Origin: Streptomyces physcomitrii
GTDB lineage: Bacteria; Actinomycetota; Actinomycetes; Streptomycetales; Streptomycetaceae
Direction of reading: 5' to 3'
Length of the DNA: 64,000 bases
NCBI RefSeq assembly: GCF_012273655.1
Contig: NZ_JAAWWP010000015.1
Location: forward strand, 1-64,000
Below are positions 45,825 through 53,945 of this stretch, one piece after another. The notes under the pieces were generated by a model. It worked only from the letters and a program-made list of their open reading frames with translations. It made no database searches and had not been told where the DNA came from. Each line of letters opens with the position of its first letter. Position 1 is the first letter of the stretch. A program made the position numbers and the translations under genes.

Positions 45825-47465
45825 TCACTCGTCCGGCCCTACGAAGACGGTGCGCCCACCGACCACCGTCCGCAGGGCTTCGGGCAGCCGGGTGCCCGGG
45901 GTCAGATCGGGCAGCCCCGGGGTCCCGGAGCGCGGGTCGGTGGACCAGCGCGCCACCCGGTCGTCGGGCGCCTGCACCAGCAGTTCCCCGGTGCGCCAGA
46001 GGACGTAGTCGGCGGGGGCGCCCGGCACCAGAACTCCCGCCTCGTCGCGGCCCCTTGCCCGCCAGCCGCCCCGGGTGTGGGCGGCGAAGGCGGCCCGTAC
46101 CGAGATGCGGTGCTCGGGGGTGCGGTGGAAGGCGGCGGCGCGCACCGCGGCCCAGGGGCCGAGCGGGGTCACCGGCGAGTCGGAGCCGAGAGCGAGCGGG
46201 ACGCCCGCGCGCAGCAGGGCGGCGAACGGGTTGAGCGCGCGGGCGCGTTCGGCACCGAGGCGCTCGGCGTACATGCCCTCCGCCCCGCCCCACAGGGCGT
46301 CGAAGACGGGCTGCACCGAGGCGGTCAGGCCGAGTTCGGCGAAGGCGGCGACGGACTCGGGGCTCAGCAGCTCGGCGTGCTCCACGCGGTGCCGGGCGGC
46401 CCGGACCCGGTCGGGGCCGAGCTTCTCGGCGGCGGCGCGCACCCCTTCGGTGACGGCGCCGACCGCGGCGTCGCCGATGGCGTGGAAGCCGGCCTGCAGT
46501 CCCGCCTCGGTGCAGGCGAGGACATGCGCCGCGATCCGGTCGGCGGGGAGGTAGGCGGCGCCGGTGTGCCCGGCGTCCGCGTAGGGCTCGTGCAGGCAGG
46601 CGGTGTGCGAGCCGAAGGCGCCGTCCACGAAGAGGTCGCCCGCCGCCCCGGCCGCGCCGAGCGCGCGCACCCGGTCGGCGCCCTCCGCGGAGTCGACGAG
46701 TTCGCCCCAGTAGCCGGTGACCCGGGGGCCCGGCTCCGCGCGGGCGAGCGCGAGGAGCCCGGTGAAGTCCTCCTCGCCGGAGATCACCGGCCCCCCGCAC
46801 TCGTGCACCGAGCCGATCCCCAGCGAGGCCGCGCGGCGCAGGGCGGCCCGCTGCGCCTCGGTGCGCTGGGCGGCGGTGAGGGCGGCGAGGGCGGCCGTGC
46901 GCACCGCGTGGTGGGCGTCCTGGGTGAGGGGGGCGCCGGGGGTGTAGCCGGTGCGTGCGGTCACCCCGGGGACCAGGTCGAGCAGGGCGGTGGTGACCAC
47001 CGCGGAGTGCACGTCGATACGGGAGAGGTAGAGCGGGCGGGAGCCGGTGGCCTCGTCCAGTTCCTCGCGGCTCGGCGGGCGGCCGTCGGGCCAGCGGGCG
47101 GCGTCCCAGCCGTGGCCGAGGAGCACGGAGTCCGCGGGCCGGGCGGTGGCGTGCGCGCGGACCAGGGCGAGGGCCTCGGCGCGGGAGGCGGCCCCGGTGA
47201 GGTCCAGGCCGGTCAGGGCAAGCCCGGTGGCGGTGGTGTGCACATGGGCGTCGGTGAACGCCGGGGTGACCAGGGCCCCTTGGAGGTCGACCACCTCGTC
47301 GGCGTCGTCCAGGAGGGCGTCCGCGGCACCCTCGGAGCCGACCCAGGCGATCCGGTCGCCGCGGACCGCCATGGCGGTGGCGAAGGGGTCGGCGGGGCTG
47401 TGGACCTCGCCGCCGCGCAGCAGCACGGTGCGCGGCTCGGTTTCGGGGGTGGTGCGCTCGCTCAT
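45825..47465 (-). CDS. Amidohydrolase (YtcJ-like, amidohydrolase_3)
   Basis: A 546-aa metal-dependent hydrolase with composite beta-sandwich ends (AVRGDRIAWVGSEGAAD; GAPADYVLW) around a TIM barrel. Metal-site motifs are DAHVHTTATG, HAIGDAAV, RVEHAELL and LALGSDSPVTPLG. The barrel SLGIGSVHECGGP and QPVFD segments fit the YtcJ group, whose substrates are usually unknown N-acyl or cyclic amides. GGGAGACTGG precedes ATG 47465. The Lrp/AsnC gene lies just upstream in the same direction, with 66 bases between them, so local control is possible. Exact substrate not inferred. Confidence 0.88.
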   Translation of the reverse strand: MSERTTPETEPRTVLLRGGEVHSPADPFATAMAVRGDRIAWVGSEGAADALLDDADEVVDLQGALVTPAFTDAHVHTTATGLALTGLDLTGAASRAEALALVRAHATARPADSVLLGHGWDAARWPDGRPPSREELDEATGSRPLYLSRIDVHSAVVTTALLDLVPGVTARTGYTPGAPLTQDAHHAVRTAALAALTAAQRTEAQRAALRRAASLGIGSVHECGGPVISGEEDFTGLLALARAEPGPRVTGYWGELVDSAEGADRVRALGAAGAAGDLFVDGAFGSHTACLHEPYADAGHTGAAYLPADRIAAHVLACTEAGLQAGFHAIGDAAVGAVTEGVRAAAEKLGPDRVRAARHRVEHAELLSPESVAAFAELGLTASVQPVFDALWGGAEGMYAERLGAERARALNPFAALLRAGVPLALGSDSPVTPLGPWAAVRAAAFHRTPEHRISVRAAFAAHTRGGWRARGRDEAGVLVPGAPADYVLWRTGELLVQAPDDRVARWSTDPRSGTPGLPDLTPGTRLPEALRTVVGGRTVFVGPDE

Positions 47466-47531
47466 GGCACCAGTCTCCCGCCTCGCGGAGGTGCCCCGGT
47501 CCGCCGGGGAGCCGAGGCGGGTCACGGGGGC

Positions 47532-47972
47532 TCAGACGCGGGGCGGGCGGGCCTCGTAGGGGGTGGAGAGGACGACCGTCGTACGGGTGGAGACCCCGGC
47601 GAGCGAGCGCAGCCGGGCCAGCAGGTTCTCCAGGTCGTGCGGGGTGGCCACCCGGACCTTGAGGATGTAGTTCTCGTCCCCGGCGACGCTGTGGCAGGCC
47701 TCGATCTGCGGTACACCGGCGAGGCGTTCGGCGATGTCGTCGGGGGCGCTCGGATCGAAGGGCTTCACGGAGATGAACGCGGTCATCGGCAGGCCCACCG
47801 CCTCCGGGTCGACCACGGCCGCGTACCCGCGGATCACTCCGCGCTGTTCGAGCCTGCGCACCCGCTGGTGCACGGCCGAGGTGGACAGGCCCGTGGCCTT
47901 GCCCAAATCCGTGTAGCTCATCCGCCCGTCCTCGACGAGCAGCTGCACGATCTGTCGATCCAGCTCCTCCAT
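47532..47972 (-). CDS. Lrp/AsnC family transcriptional regulator
   Basis: A 146-aa feast/famine regulator. It has an N-terminal helix-turn-helix (DRQIVQLLVEDGRMSYTDLGKATGLSTSAVHQRVRRLEQRGVIRGY) and a RAM effector domain (AFISVKPFDPS..., IEACHSVAGDENYILKVRVATPHDLENLLARLR). Such proteins sense amino acids and form octamers. The ATG at 47972 gives normal length; longer upstream frames are not real. An inverted repeat about 150 bases upstream could be its site. The nearest same-strand target is the amidohydrolase. Confidence 0.93.
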   Translation of the reverse strand: MEELDRQIVQLLVEDGRMSYTDLGKATGLSTSAVHQRVRRLEQRGVIRGYAAVVDPEAVGLPMTAFISVKPFDPSAPDDIAERLAGVPQIEACHSVAGDENYILKVRVATPHDLENLLARLRSLAGVSTRTTVVLSTPYEARPPRV

Positions 47973-48118
47973 GCCGGAGAACCTACAGGTCCGCCGGTCC
48001 GAGGAGGTAGCCACACGTCGGGAGGTCCCAGAGTGCGGGCAGCGGGCGGGCCCGCCGCGGTGCGGTGCGGCGTCCGGTGGGCGCGAAAGGGGCGCGCCGA
48101 GGGGCGAGTTGTGCACGT

Positions 48119-48161
48119 CAGGGCGTATACGCCGGAGTGCGCGCCCCGAACGTACGCCCTG
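48119..48161. promoter_or_regulatory. Inverted repeat between Lrp/AsnC gene and divergent gene
   Basis: CAGGGCGTA (48119-48127) and TACGCCCTG (48153-48161) are perfect 9-base inverted arms about 34 bases apart centre to centre. This spacing suits an Lrp-type regulator that contacts two sites. The rest of the 321-base divergent gap shows no definite promoter. Confidence 0.4.
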
Positions 48162-48293
48162 CGTGTGACGAACGCCACAAGCCGCCGACCCTCTACAGAG
48201 GATTGGCACGGTTATCACGCGAAGGTCACGGGAAAAGCTTGCTGTGGCCGAGGCCGCAGTGCCCGGCCGGCCCATCCCGAGGGGGAGAATCCC

Positions 48294-48719
48294 ATGCAGA
48301 CTGTGAAGCGCCCCGGCCGCCAGGCCCGTACCAAGCAGGCGGTCGTCGAGCCCGAGCCGGAGGGTGTCGAACCCGGCGACCAGCCGGACGGCGAGGAGAG
48401 TTTCGAGATCGTCCGGCTCGCCTGCCCCGACTGCGCGCAGCCCATCGCCGTCCTCGCCGAGGAGGACGTCCTCCCGGAGCACGCCCTGTGCCCCACCCCC
48501 TGGAACCCCTTCGGCCTCCAGGCCTGCCCCGGCACCGGACGACCGGTCGCCTCGGCCCGTCCGGCCGGTGACCCCTTCGCGGTCCAGGAGCCGGACACCG
48601 CCGTCCTCCTGACGCTGCCTCAGGGGCTCGACTGGCGGATGCAGCCCTTCTCGCACGCCGGCGGACCCGGCTCCCGGCCGGTGCGCACCCTCGCGCACTT
48701 CCCGAGCGCCGCGGCCTGA
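48294..48719 (+). CDS. Hypothetical protein with four-cysteine cluster, 141 aa
   Basis: The N-terminal 36 residues are basic, then acidic. Cys44 and Cys47 (CPDC), Cys66 and Cys78 could form a zinc ribbon in FEIVRLACPDCAQPIAVLAEEDVLPEHALCPTPWNPFGLQACPG. The C-terminal half has no recognisable domain. GAGGGGGAGAA before the ATG is a very strong ribosome binding site, suggesting substantial expression. Divergent from the Lrp/AsnC gene. I recognise it only as a conserved Streptomyces type with no assigned role. Confidence 0.75.
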   Translation: MQTVKRPGRQARTKQAVVEPEPEGVEPGDQPDGEESFEIVRLACPDCAQPIAVLAEEDVLPEHALCPTPWNPFGLQACPGTGRPVASARPAGDPFAVQEPDTAVLLTLPQGLDWRMQPFSHAGGPGSRPVRTLAHFPSAAA

Positions 48720-48775
48720 CCTTCCGCTCTTCTCCCCCGCAGCGCCGAAGGCGGCGGTGCGGGTGGACCCCGTCC

Positions 48776-48860
48776 GGCACGGACACCCGAGGGGCACGTA
48801 CGCCCGAAGGGCACGTACGCCCGAAGGGCACGGACACCCCAGAGGCACGGACACCCGAGG
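48776..48860. repeat. 17-bp tandem repeat, five units
   Basis: Five head-to-tail units of 17 bases with the form GGCACGNACRCCCGAAG. Units 2 and 3 are identical (GGCACGTACGCCCGAAG); units 1, 4 and 5 share GGCACGGACACCC. Each unit has GGGC/GCCC ends able to pair. The array lies downstream of the four-cysteine gene in a 368-base gap. The period is not a multiple of three, so it is not coding. Confidence 0.9.
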
Positions 48861-49087
48861 CCGAGCACCCGCAGGACCCACGCGCCCTGCGGGCCGCCAC
48901 AGTCGGCTGCCGTACGTCCCGCGTGCCGTACGCCCAGACGTGCTCGCCCCGCGGTCGCCGTGGTCCCCGTCGGCCGGTGCCGTCCCCCGTGGTCGGCGCC
49001 CTCGCCCCGCACCGGCGGTCACGGCGCGAACCGATGCGCGAATCGAGGCGGCGGTGACCTCCCGGCCGCCGGGCGCGTTGGCCCGGC

Positions 49088-49330
49088 ATGACCACCTCGC
49101 ACTCGGCGACGGGCCGCCGTCGGCGCATCCAGGTGCCCACGTCGGCAGAATCGGTTCCGCAACCCGTGCCCGGGGATCCCCCCATCTACCGCGCGCTGCT
49201 CAGCCAGTGGGCCGACCGGGGCCGGACCCTGCCGGGACGCCACGACCCGGAGTGGACCCGGCTCGCGGCGTCCCCGGCGGGTGCCGCCCGGCTCAGCGCT
49301 CCTCGGGGCCCACGAGGTGGCGGCCGATGA
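49088..49330 (+). CDS. Small hypothetical protein, 80 aa
   Basis: The core PPIYRALLSQWADRGRTLPGRHDPEWTRLAA resembles a short conserved protein found throughout Streptomyces, as far as I recall. No domain, signal or membrane segment is visible. There is no good ribosome binding site before the ATG. The last 38 bases overlap the 3' end of the acyl-CoA dehydrogenase gene on the other strand. That part of the protein (RLSAPRGPRGGGR) is Gly/Arg-rich, so the frame may end differently in relatives. Real but poorly understood is my best reading. Confidence 0.55.
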   Translation: MTTSHSATGRRRRIQVPTSAESVPQPVPGDPPIYRALLSQWADRGRTLPGRHDPEWTRLAASPAGAARLSAPRGPRGGGR

Positions 49331-50465
49331 CCATGCGCTGGATCTGATTGGTGCCCTCGACGATCTGCAGCACCTTGGCCTCGCGCATCAGGCGCTCCAC
49401 GGGGAAGTCGGCGGTGTAGCCGTAGCCGCCGAGGACCTGGACCGCGTCCACGGTGACCTTCATCGCGGTGTCGGTGCACATCAGCTTCGCCATCGCGGCC
49501 TGCTTGGCGAAGGGTCTGCCCGCGTCGCGCAGCCGGGCCGCCGCCAGGTACAGCGCGCGGCCCGCCTCGATCTGGGTGGCCATGTCGGCGAGCAGGAAGC
49601 GCAGCCCCTGGAAGTCGGCGATCCGGCGGGAGAACTGGCGCCGCTCCCCCGCGTAGGAGACCGCCGCGTCCAGGGCGGCCTGGGCGACACCGATCGCGCA
49701 GGCCGCGATGCCGAGCCGACCGGCGTCGAGGGCGGCGAGGGCGATCGCGAAGCCCTGGCCCTCCTCCCCGATCCGGCGGTCGTCGGCCACCCGGACCCCG
49801 TCGAAGTGCAGCTGGGCGGTGGGCGAGCCCTTCATGCCCATCTTCTTCTCCGGCGGCGCCGCGCTCAGCCCCGCGGCGTCACCGGGCACCAGATAGGCGC
49901 TGATGCCGCGCGCGCCCTCCCCGCCGGAGCGGGCAAGGACGGTGAGGAAGTCGGCGACGCCGCCGTGCGTGATCCATGCCTTGGTGCCGGTCAGGACCCA
50001 GTCCTCGCCCTCGCGGACCGCCTTGGTGCGCAGGGCGGCGGCGTCGGAGCCGGAGGTGGGTTCGGACAGGCAGTAGGCGCCGAGCAGTCCGCCGCCGAGC
50101 ATCGCGGGCAGGTGGGTCGCCTGCTGCTCCTTGGTGCCGAAGTTCGCGAGCGCGTGGGAGGCGAGGGAGTGGACGCTGACACCGAGCCCGACGGTGAGCC
50201 GGGCCGCGGCCAGCTCCTCCAGGACCTGGAGGTAGACCTCGTAGGGCTGGTCGCCGCCGCCGAATTCGGAGCTGTAGGGAAGGCCGAGCAGACCCGCCTC
50301 GGAGAGCAGCCGGAAGACCTCGCGCGGGAAGCGTCCGGCCTCCTCTTCCTCGGCCGTGTGCGGCGCGATCTCCCGCTGGGCGATGTCTCGTACGAGCGAG
50401 ATCAGATCCCTCGCCTCGTCCGTGGGCAGTTGACGCTCCACCGGCTGCGGCGCGCGGTCCGACAT
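49293..50465 (-). CDS. Acyl-CoA dehydrogenase
   Basis: A 390-aa FAD-dependent acyl-CoA dehydrogenase for fatty acid or branched-chain acyl-CoA oxidation. Signatures are GAYCLSEPTSGSDAAAL (FAD/substrate loop), KAWITHGGVADFLTVLA and RRQFSRRIADFQGLRFLLADMA; the active-site region is VLQIVEGTNQIQRMVIGRHL. Glu in IVEGTNQ corresponds to the catalytic base of short/medium-chain enzymes. GGGAGGAG lies before ATG 50465. It is followed upstream by a TetR regulator in the same direction with a 203-base gap, which may control it. Chain specificity is not determinable from sequence. Confidence 0.93.
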   Translation of the reverse strand: MSDRAPQPVERQLPTDEARDLISLVRDIAQREIAPHTAEEEEAGRFPREVFRLLSEAGLLGLPYSSEFGGGDQPYEVYLQVLEELAAARLTVGLGVSVHSLASHALANFGTKEQQATHLPAMLGGGLLGAYCLSEPTSGSDAAALRTKAVREGEDWVLTGTKAWITHGGVADFLTVLARSGGEGARGISAYLVPGDAAGLSAAPPEKKMGMKGSPTAQLHFDGVRVADDRRIGEEGQGFAIALAALDAGRLGIAACAIGVAQAALDAAVSYAGERRQFSRRIADFQGLRFLLADMATQIEAGRALYLAAARLRDAGRPFAKQAAMAKLMCTDTAMKVTVDAVQVLGGYGYTADFPVERLMREAKVLQIVEGTNQIQRMVIGRHLVGPEER

Positions 50466-50668
50466 GACGACGCTCTCCTCCCTGTTGGGCTCGGCGGCGA
50501 GCACGGCAGGGGTAGCGCCGCGCCGCCGGAAACTCCCCAGTCGATGGTGCCGTTCCGGATCACGAATACGGCCGTGACCAGCGACTGTGGCGCGTCGAGT
50601 ATGCCCGATCGGCCGCGGGCGGCACAGGGCGGATGGCCTGTTGTGGCCGGGTCGATACCCAGCGCTCC

Positions 50669-51367
50669 CTAGGTTTCGGAAGCGGGCGAGGAGTGCGGCC
50701 TGCCCTGGCTGGGGAGCAGATCGAGCCGATCCGGAGCCGGGCAGGACGGCTCGAATTCGGCGATGGTGCGCAGGGCGTCGCCGAGCGCGCGTACCAGGAC
50801 GTCGCGGACCGTGGCCCGGCTGAGCCGCTGGTGGCCGATCCAGTCCAGCGCCATGCCCTCCACGCTGCACAGCCAGCCGTAGAGGGTGATCCGGGCCAGT
50901 TCGGGGATGTCGGTGCGGCCGTAGGCGCCCTGGGCGATGGTGGTGATGATCGCGTGGTGTACGCCGTCGCGCAGCGCCTGCACCTCGCTGTCGAAGCCGA
51001 TGCCGCCGCGGGTGATGGTGCGGAAGGCCGCCTGGTGCAGCTCGGCGTAGCGCAGATAGCCCTCGATGGTGCGGGAGACCCGTTCCGCGTTGGGGAGTTG
51101 GGGGTCCATCGCGGCGCTGGTCACCAGGTCGGCGAAGGTGTCCTCGATGATGGCGAGGTAGTAGCCGCGCTTTGACTTGAAGTAGTAGTAGATCAGGCCC
51201 TTGGCGACACCCGCCTGCTGGGCGATGTCGTCCATCGACAGCACGTCGTAGGCGGTGTCGGCGAACAACTTCCGCCCGACCGCGATGAGTTCCGCCCTGC
51301 GGGTGAGGGAGCGCTCGGTGCCGCGCGCTTCCCTGCGTTCGGTCTCGCGCTGTGAACTCTTCTGCAA
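50669..51367 (-). CDS. TetR family transcriptional regulator
   Basis: A TetR repressor: N-terminal helix-turn-helix in RAELIAVGRKLFADTAYDVLSMDDIAQQAGVAKGLIYYYFKSKRGYYLAII, then a ligand-binding helical domain, 232 aa from a TTG start. The TTG (51367) is chosen because QKSSQRETERREARGTERSLTRR begins there, but the ribosome binding site is weak, so the start is uncertain. It precedes the acyl-CoA dehydrogenase gene. An acyl-CoA-responsive repressor of that gene is a reasonable inference. Confidence 0.9.
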   Translation of the reverse strand: MQKSSQRETERREARGTERSLTRRAELIAVGRKLFADTAYDVLSMDDIAQQAGVAKGLIYYYFKSKRGYYLAIIEDTFADLVTSAAMDPQLPNAERVSRTIEGYLRYAELHQAAFRTITRGGIGFDSEVQALRDGVHHAIITTIAQGAYGRTDIPELARITLYGWLCSVEGMALDWIGHQRLSRATVRDVLVRALGDALRTIAEFEPSCPAPDRLDLLPSQGRPHSSPASET

Positions 51368-51501
51368 TGCCTGGCCCTGGTCTCCGGCTCCCGGTGAACC
51401 ACCGCAGTATGGCAGACCGGTTGCCCCCGGCCTACGGGCCGAACACCGGGTTCCGGCCGGTACGGCGGGCCGGCCGGCGCACCCCGGGACGGCCCGGCGG
51501 C

Positions 51502-51648
51502 TCAGAGCAGTCCGGCCTGGGTGACGAGCATCGCGAGGACGACCACCAGGGTCCAGCCGAGCACGTGCTCCAGGACCTTCGGCCCCTCGTCCTTCGGCCC
51601 GCCGGTACGGGCACGGACGCGGGCGGCAGTGGCGGAGGTCGAGGTCAT
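51502..51648 (-). CDS. SCO1431-family small membrane protein, 48 aa
   Basis: The sequence ends GPKVLEHVLGWTLVVVLAMLVTQAGLL, a single C-terminal membrane helix, after a hydrophilic N-terminal 25 residues. It matches what I recall of the SCO1431 family of very small Streptomyces membrane proteins with unknown role. The gene stands alone between the ROK and TetR genes. ATG 51648; the longer frame to 51738 is not needed. Confidence 0.75.
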   Translation of the reverse strand: MTSTSATAARVRARTGGPKDEGPKVLEHVLGWTLVVVLAMLVTQAGLL

Positions 51649-51768
51649 GGCATCTCGCAGACGTCGTCGTGGTCGTGGCCCCCCTGGCCTCTCCAGGTTG
51701 CCATCCCCGCGGCCGGATGCGGGGATGAGCTTGACCACATGACCACGGCCCGGGCGGCGGGCCCCGGT

Positions 51769-53013
51769 TCAGCCGCGTACCGGCCGGGCCCCGCCCCGTC
51801 CCGCCCGCCCGGCGCCCGAGGCCAGGTCGGCGAGGAAGCCCTCCAGGGCGAAGGCGGCGGCGCCCATGCTCACCGGATTGTGCGGGAGCCGGCACAGCTG
51901 CATGCTCACCGCGTTGAAGGGCTGGGCGAGCGCATAGCGGGCCGCCGCGGCGCGGGTGGCGTCGAGGAGCGGTTCGCCGAGGCGCTGCGCGGTCCAGTCG
52001 CCGAGCACGAGCACCCGCGGATTGAGGGTGTTGATCAGGGTCGAGACGGCGGCCCCCAGGTGGTCACCGGTGTCCTCCAGGGCCTGTACGGCGGCGGGCT
52101 CCCCCCGGCGTACGGCCTCGGCCAGCCCCGCGATCGCGGCCCGCTGGTCCTCCAGGGCGGGCAGCGGACTGTGCGGGTCCGCCTCGCGCAGCGTCTGCAG
52201 GATCCCCGGCGCGCTGACATAGGCCTCCACGCAGCCGAGCCGCCCGCAGCGGCAGCCGCGCCCCTTGCGCACCAGGCCGGTGTGGCCCCACTCGCCCGCG
52301 CAGTTGGTCACCCCCCGGTAGAGGGCGCCGTCGAGGGCCATCCCCACGCCGACCCCGGTCCGCAGGGTGACCACCACCAGGTTGTCCACGCCGCGGCCCG
52401 CGCCGAACCACAGCTCGGCCACCGTGCTCGCCTTCAGCGGGTTGTCCAGGTAGAGGGGGAAGCCGAGGCGTTCGGCGAGCAGCGCCTTGAGCGGGACGTT
52501 CTCCCAGTGCCCGTAGACGGAGAGCAGGGAGACGCCGTGCTCCTTCTCCACCAGGCCGGGCACGCTCACGCCGATGCCGAGCACCCGCTCCCGGTCGGCG
52601 CCGGAGTCGCGCAGCACCTCGTCCACGCCGAGGGCGACCAGTTCCACGACGTCCAGGGGGCTGCTGCCGCCCGGGTCGAGGGGGCGCTCGAAGGTGCCCC
52701 GTACCCGCATGGCGAGGTCGAAGAGCGCGATATGGACGAAGTCCTCGGAGACATCGGTGCCGATCAGCAGTCCGCGCGCGCCGTTCACCGAGAGCCGGGC
52801 GCGGGGGCGTCCGCCCCGGGAGTCCTCCTGGCCGACCTCGTGCAGCACCCCGGCCGCGAGGAGTTCCCCGGTGAGGGTGGCGACGGTGGCCGTGGACAGC
52901 CCGGTCGCGGCGGCGATCTGCTGCCGGTTCACCGGGTGGCCCGCGGCGTAGGTGCACTGCAGTACGTCGGATCGGTTGCGTCTGCGGATGTCCCGCACGG
53001 TTCGCCGGATCAT
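51769..53013 (-). CDS. ROK family transcriptional regulator
   Basis: A 414-aa NagC/XylR-type regulator. The N-terminal winged helix HPVNRQQIAAATGLSTATVATLTGELLAAGVLHEVG is joined to a ROK sugar-kinase-like domain. It includes GIGVSVPGLV, GEWGHTGL and the zinc motif RGCRCGRLGCVEAYVS. Whether it retains kinase activity is unclear; the DNA-binding domain argues for sugar-responsive repression. No sugar transport operon is adjacent. The divergent neighbour across 217 bases is the ATP-binding protein gene. Near 53045-53075 an AT-rich stretch could hold the promoters. Confidence 0.92.
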   Translation of the reverse strand: MIRRTVRDIRRRNRSDVLQCTYAAGHPVNRQQIAAATGLSTATVATLTGELLAAGVLHEVGQEDSRGGRPRARLSVNGARGLLIGTDVSEDFVHIALFDLAMRVRGTFERPLDPGGSSPLDVVELVALGVDEVLRDSGADRERVLGIGVSVPGLVEKEHGVSLLSVYGHWENVPLKALLAERLGFPLYLDNPLKASTVAELWFGAGRGVDNLVVVTLRTGVGVGMALDGALYRGVTNCAGEWGHTGLVRKGRGCRCGRLGCVEAYVSAPGILQTLREADPHSPLPALEDQRAAIAGLAEAVRRGEPAAVQALEDTGDHLGAAVSTLINTLNPRVLVLGDWTAQRLGEPLLDATRAAAARYALAQPFNAVSMQLCRLPHNPVSMGAAAFALEGFLADLASGAGRAGRGGARPVRG

Positions 53014-53230
53014 GGGGCCGTCTCCTCGGCTGCTCGCCGTCGGCCCATTCTAGACCTCAGAAAAAGGGAGAATCCGGCATTTACACCTGTTACGTCGGCC
53101 CTTAGTCTGAGGGGAAGAAAAACCGTCGGATGTCGCACAGGGCCCCCGGGCACCCCTCGACTCCACGGGCCCGGCACCGTCGCCGGACACCCGCCCCGAC
53201 CCCCGCAGCCCGTTCAGGAGACCCACCGCC

Positions 53231-53788
53231 ATGGGCCGACACCGCTCCGCTTCCCCCGCGCCCCGCGGGTGCGCCCTGGTCGAGCTGCCCGCCCGCTGTG
53301 ACCGGGTCCGCGAGGCCCGCCGGTTCACCGCCGCCGTGCTGACCCGCTGGCGCCTGCCCGAGGAGACCCGGGAGTGCGCCGTCCTGGCCGTCGGCGAGCT
53401 GACCGCGAACGCGGCGCAGTACGGCCGCAGCGAGATGACCGTGCTGCTCAGCCTCGGCACCGGTGAGCTGCGGCTGGTGGTCGCCGACCACGGCGATCCG
53501 AGGGTGCCGCGGCAGCCCCGCGCCTGCGGGCCGGAGGAGCGCGGCCGCGGACTGGGCATCGTCGACTGCCTCGCCACCCGCGTCGAGATCTCCGACACCG
53601 TCGCGGGCCGCACCGTACGGGCCAGCCTGCCGGCCGCGCCCGCCCCGGCCGACACCGCCGCGGCTGCCCCTCCCGCTGCCGCGCAGCCCGCCGAGCAAGT
53701 CCTGCCCGGCGAGCCCGCCGCGCCCGCCGATCCCGCACAGCTCGCCCAGGCCGCCCTGGCGCCGGGCGACCCGACGGTGGCGGCCTGA
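53231..53788 (+). CDS. RsbW-like ATP-binding regulatory protein (HATPase_c_2)
   Basis: A 185-aa protein of the anti-sigma-factor kinase-like group common in Streptomyces. The GHKL ATP-binding motifs are present: N-box VGELTANAAQYG, G1 VADHGDPRVP and G2 GRGLGIVDCLA. The N-terminal ELPARCDRVREARRF is also family-typical. The final 50 residues are Pro/Ala-rich. TTCAGGAG is located nine bases before the ATG. No anti-anti-sigma factor or sigma factor gene is nearby, so partner proteins are unknown. Confidence 0.88.
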   Translation: MGRHRSASPAPRGCALVELPARCDRVREARRFTAAVLTRWRLPEETRECAVLAVGELTANAAQYGRSEMTVLLSLGTGELRLVVADHGDPRVPRQPRACGPEERGRGLGIVDCLATRVEISDTVAGRTVRASLPAAPAPADTAAAAPPAAAQPAEQVLPGEPAAPADPAQLAQAALAPGDPTVAA

Positions 53789-53945
53789 GCCGACGGGCTC
53801 TCCGGGCGAGGGGCCTACGAACGAGGGGCTCCCCGGGCAGCGGACGCGCCGCATCCCGCGGACGCACCACCAGGGCCGGAGCCCCGCGGGAGAAGACCGG
53901 CGGCCGGAGCCCCGCTCCCGCAGGACCCCGGCCGCCGCAGGCGCC

